Below are positions 62,075 through 64,000 of a stretch of DNA of 64,000 bases, in pieces (within the stretch, counting starts at the first letter, position 1; every line of letters starts with the position of its first letter). Both the position numbers and the translations under genes were made by a program. The DNA is from CAXBES01 sp963974915 (GTDB taxonomy: Bacteria; Bacteroidota; Bacteroidia; Flavobacteriales; Flavobacteriaceae): positions 124,001-188,000 of the forward strand of contig CAXBES010000004.1 in the NCBI GenBank assembly GCA_963974915.1, given 5' to 3'. Below the pieces are notes generated by a model. The model was not told the origin of the DNA. It did not search any database and worked only from the letters and a program-made list of their open reading frames with translations.

Positions 62075-62929
62075 ATGAAAGTTTTACTAAGTAACTTAAT
62101 GCTCCTTCTTATTTTAGCAAGCTGTAACGATTCAAACACGGCGACTAAACCCCTATTGACAACAGAAAATATTCAGGTTGCACAAAAAATTACTGAAGCT
62201 TCCAAACCGGATAACAGTAGTAGGTCTAGTCAAGACGATTGGTATTGGAAAAACACAAAGATGAGTAGTGATGGGAAGTTTCAGAATTGGGAAGAAGGTG
62301 CAGTAGATATCGTTATGACATACAGAATGAAGCAGAATGATGCGCAGCCTAGGACGGTTAAAGTAGGAACTATAAATGCCGCAGGTGAGATCTCGATGAC
62401 GTTACCTTCAGAAATAAAGACAGAAACAAAATTAGATAATCTGGGCAATCTCTTTTTCTATGATATTCAGGATATTTCTAATTTGAACTATGAGAATGGA
62501 AATTCGGGTTACTTTTCTAATAACTCCTTCTTGGTTGAAAAGAATGGCAAAAGCGTTGGAAATTTAACTATGGGTAACTCGGTACGCACTACGTATAATT
62601 TGGTAAATCAAAGTACGCTTACTATGGGTGATGAGGGATATTTATTATATATGGCATATCTTGACGAGGCCGGTAGTTTAAAGGGGACAGAATCCAGAAC
62701 TGATAAGGTAAGAAGAGACGGTACAAATACTATTGAGGCTGCCACTACCGTGGTTTACGATCTGGATTTTCAACCCGGGTGGAATTATGTAAAAGTGGAA
62801 GTAATTGGTAAATACGATCTGGATCATGAAAGAGGATTAAACGCTTCATGGTTTAAAGAACATCAACACACTGTAGTTTCGGAAATGCCGGAGGATGCTG
62901 CCTATTTTTTCAGGAAACAGAATTACTAA
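62075..62929 (+). CDS. Hypothetical lipoprotein 4 of the cluster
   Basis: A 284-residue lipoprotein (lipobox ILASC, Cys17) with a beta-rich mature part (AVDIVMTYRMKQNDAQPRTVKVGTINAAGEISMTLP, FFYDIQDISNLNYENGNSGYFSN, WNYVKVEVIGKYDLDHERGLNASWF). No family is recognised. The stop overlaps the end of the convergent ribB gene by 4 bases. It lies 26 bases after the CHAT gene, so the two are likely co-transcribed. Confidence 0.7.
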   Translation: MKVLLSNLMLLLILASCNDSNTATKPLLTTENIQVAQKITEASKPDNSSRSSQDDWYWKNTKMSSDGKFQNWEEGAVDIVMTYRMKQNDAQPRTVKVGTINAAGEISMTLPSEIKTETKLDNLGNLFFYDIQDISNLNYENGNSGYFSNNSFLVEKNGKSVGNLTMGNSVRTTYNLVNQSTLTMGDEGYLLYMAYLDEAGSLKGTESRTDKVRRDGTNTIEAATTVVYDLDFQPGWNYVKVEVIGKYDLDHERGLNASWFKEHQHTVVSEMPEDAAYFFRKQNY

Positions 62930-64000
62930 TAACTTACGTATTCTGTAATTTCCAATCCATAGCCAATCATACCCACACGCTTCGTTTGCTCACTGTTAGA
63001 TACGAGTTTTATTTTATGAATTCCCAGATCGTGGAGAATCTGAGCACCAATTCCAAAGTCTTTATTATCCATTACAATTCGTGGAGCCTTGGCAATTTTG
63101 TTTTCAGACTGAGCTTCTTTTAGATCGGATAAACGTTTAAGCAGGTTAAGCGACTGACTCTGCTGATTTATAAAAACTATGGCGCCTTTACCTTCAGAAT
63201 TAATTACACTAAACATATCGTCAAGTTTCTTTTCGGCGTTATTGGTTAGCGTTCCTAAAATATCACCATTGACCAAAGTTGCATTTACCCGCACCAAAAC
63301 AGGCTCGTCCTGCTTCCAATGACCTTTTGTAAGTGCAATATGTACTTGGTCGTTCGTAGTTTGCTTATATGCTCGTAGTCTGAAAGAGCCAAATTTTGTA
63401 TTGATATTAAAATCTTCTTTTTTCTCTATCAATGAATCGTGTTCCATTCTGTATGCAACAAGATCTTCAATTGAAACCAGCTTAAGATCAAACTTTTTAG
63501 CCACTTCCACAAGATGTGGTAGTCTTGCCATGGTTCCGTCCTCATTCATGATCTCGACGATTACTCCTGCGGGGTGCAAACCAGCTAATCTTGCAAAGTC
63601 TATGGCGGCTTCGGTGTGTCCGGTTCTGCGTAAAACTCCTCCGTCTTTTGCTTTTAGCGGAAAAATATGTCCGGGTTTACTAAGATCATGTGGTTTAGTA
63701 GCAGGGTCTATTAGTGCTTTCACTGTTTTCGCCCTATCTGAAGCTGAAATACCAGTTGTGACCCCTTTTCCTTTTAGGTCGACCGAAATGGTAAAAGCGG
63801 TTTCCATTGGGTCTGTATTATTACCGGTCATCATCTCAAGTTGTAGTTCTTTACAATGCGTCTCGGTAATAGGTGCGCAAATAAGTCCGCGACCATTTGT
63901 CGCCATAAAATTGATAATTTCGGGCGTCACTTTTTCGGCGGCGGCAACAAAGTCGCCTTCGTTCTCACGATCCTGATCGTCCACAACAATAATTACCTTA
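62926..64000 (-). CDS. ribB: 3,4-dihydroxy-2-butanone-4-phosphate synthase with degenerate GTP cyclohydrolase II domain (5' end outside window)
   Basis: RibB converts ribulose 5-phosphate to dihydroxybutanone phosphate for riboflavin synthesis. The first codons seen are VIIVVDDQDRENEGD, so the start lies beyond 64000. The RibB motifs DRENEGD, MATNGRGLICAPI and RRTGHTEAAIDFARLAGLHPAGVIVEIMNEDG are present. The C-terminal domain aligns with GTP cyclohydrolase II (GAQILHDLGIHKIKLVSN) but the zinc-binding Cys motif is replaced by NATLVNGDILGTLTNNAEKKL, with no Cys. The RibA half is therefore probably inactive and a separate RibA is expected elsewhere. Confidence 0.9.
   Translation of the reverse strand, partial: KVIIVVDDQDRENEGDFVAAAEKVTPEIINFMATNGRGLICAPITETHCKELQLEMMTGNNTDPMETAFTISVDLKGKGVTTGISASDRAKTVKALIDPATKPHDLSKPGHIFPLKAKDGGVLRRTGHTEAAIDFARLAGLHPAGVIVEIMNEDGTMARLPHLVEVAKKFDLKLVSIEDLVAYRMEHDSLIEKKEDFNINTKFGSFRLRAYKQTTNDQVHIALTKGHWKQDEPVLVRVNATLVNGDILGTLTNNAEKKLDDMFSVINSEGKGAIVFINQQSQSLNLLKRLSDLKEAQSENKIAKAPRIVMDNKDFGIGAQILHDLGIHKIKLVSNSEQTKRVGMIGYGLEITEYVSY

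Overview
The window looks like chromosome of a marine-type member of the Flavobacteriaceae (Bacteroidota). Reasons: low GC with short spacers; type IX secretion C-terminal sorting domains on two proteins; menaquinone genes; a bacillithiol gene (bshB1); the Bacteroidota -7 promoter word TAnnTTTG in front of both tRNA genes and several operons; many Bacteroidota lipoproteins; and a small membrane gene before ettA that I recognise as a flavobacterial family. No integrase, transposase, CRISPR array or phage block was seen.

Layout. 0.1-8.4 kb: OmpA-type lipoprotein, glycosyltransferase, HsdR-N-like nuclease-fold protein divergent from holA, DoxX/DUF6090 pair, and a large T9SS-exported protein. 8.4-13.4 kb: menaquinone operon menA / metallo-hydrolase / menC / CPBP protease / menE, with a truncated four-helix-bundle gene remnant inside. 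13.4-25.8 kb: SGNH hydrolase, M24 peptidase, DoxX, MFS transporter, acyl-CoA carboxylase beta, a reductase-MarR-pirin operon, a structured leader RNA with a small membrane gene and ettA, and an S9 peptidase. 25.8-32.7 kb: two metallo-beta-lactamase-fold hydrolases, histidine catabolism genes (hutI-hutG-GNAT), a trans-sulfuration enzyme and bshB1. 32.7-36.3 kb: tRNA-His whose 3' end and terminator are duplicated around a GIY-YIG gene, M28 peptidase, and a metallo-hydrolase/double-rhodanese sulfur enzyme. 36.4-44.5 kb: unknown genes, then a copper-handling cluster (P-type ATPase, DUF305, periplasmic adaptor, metal-binding lipoprotein). 45.9-53.0 kb: a stress cluster (Usp, ArsC-like, AhpD-like, e(P4) phosphatase, sigma-like factor, patatin, cardiolipin synthase, and a DUF6134-like gene cut by an in-frame TGA). 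53.4-58.0 kb: tRNA-Ser with a tandemly duplicated 3' flank, nitroreductase, CbpM/CbpA, Hsp20, DegT aminotransferase. 58.2-62.9 kb: five lipoprotein genes of unknown role, one with a CHAT/caspase-like His-Cys dyad and one split by an in-frame TAG. The window ends inside ribB.

Most interesting: (1) the caspase-like lipoprotein cluster at 58.2-62.9 kb; (2) two copies, on opposite strands, of one structured intergenic element (21170-21246 and 42319-42394) with a conserved frame and different but paired hairpins; (3) both tRNA loci carry direct duplications of the tRNA 3' end plus terminator, one enclosing a GIY-YIG nuclease gene; (4) two otherwise intact genes each cut by one in-frame stop codon. 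All family assignments come from reading the translations; no database search was possible.
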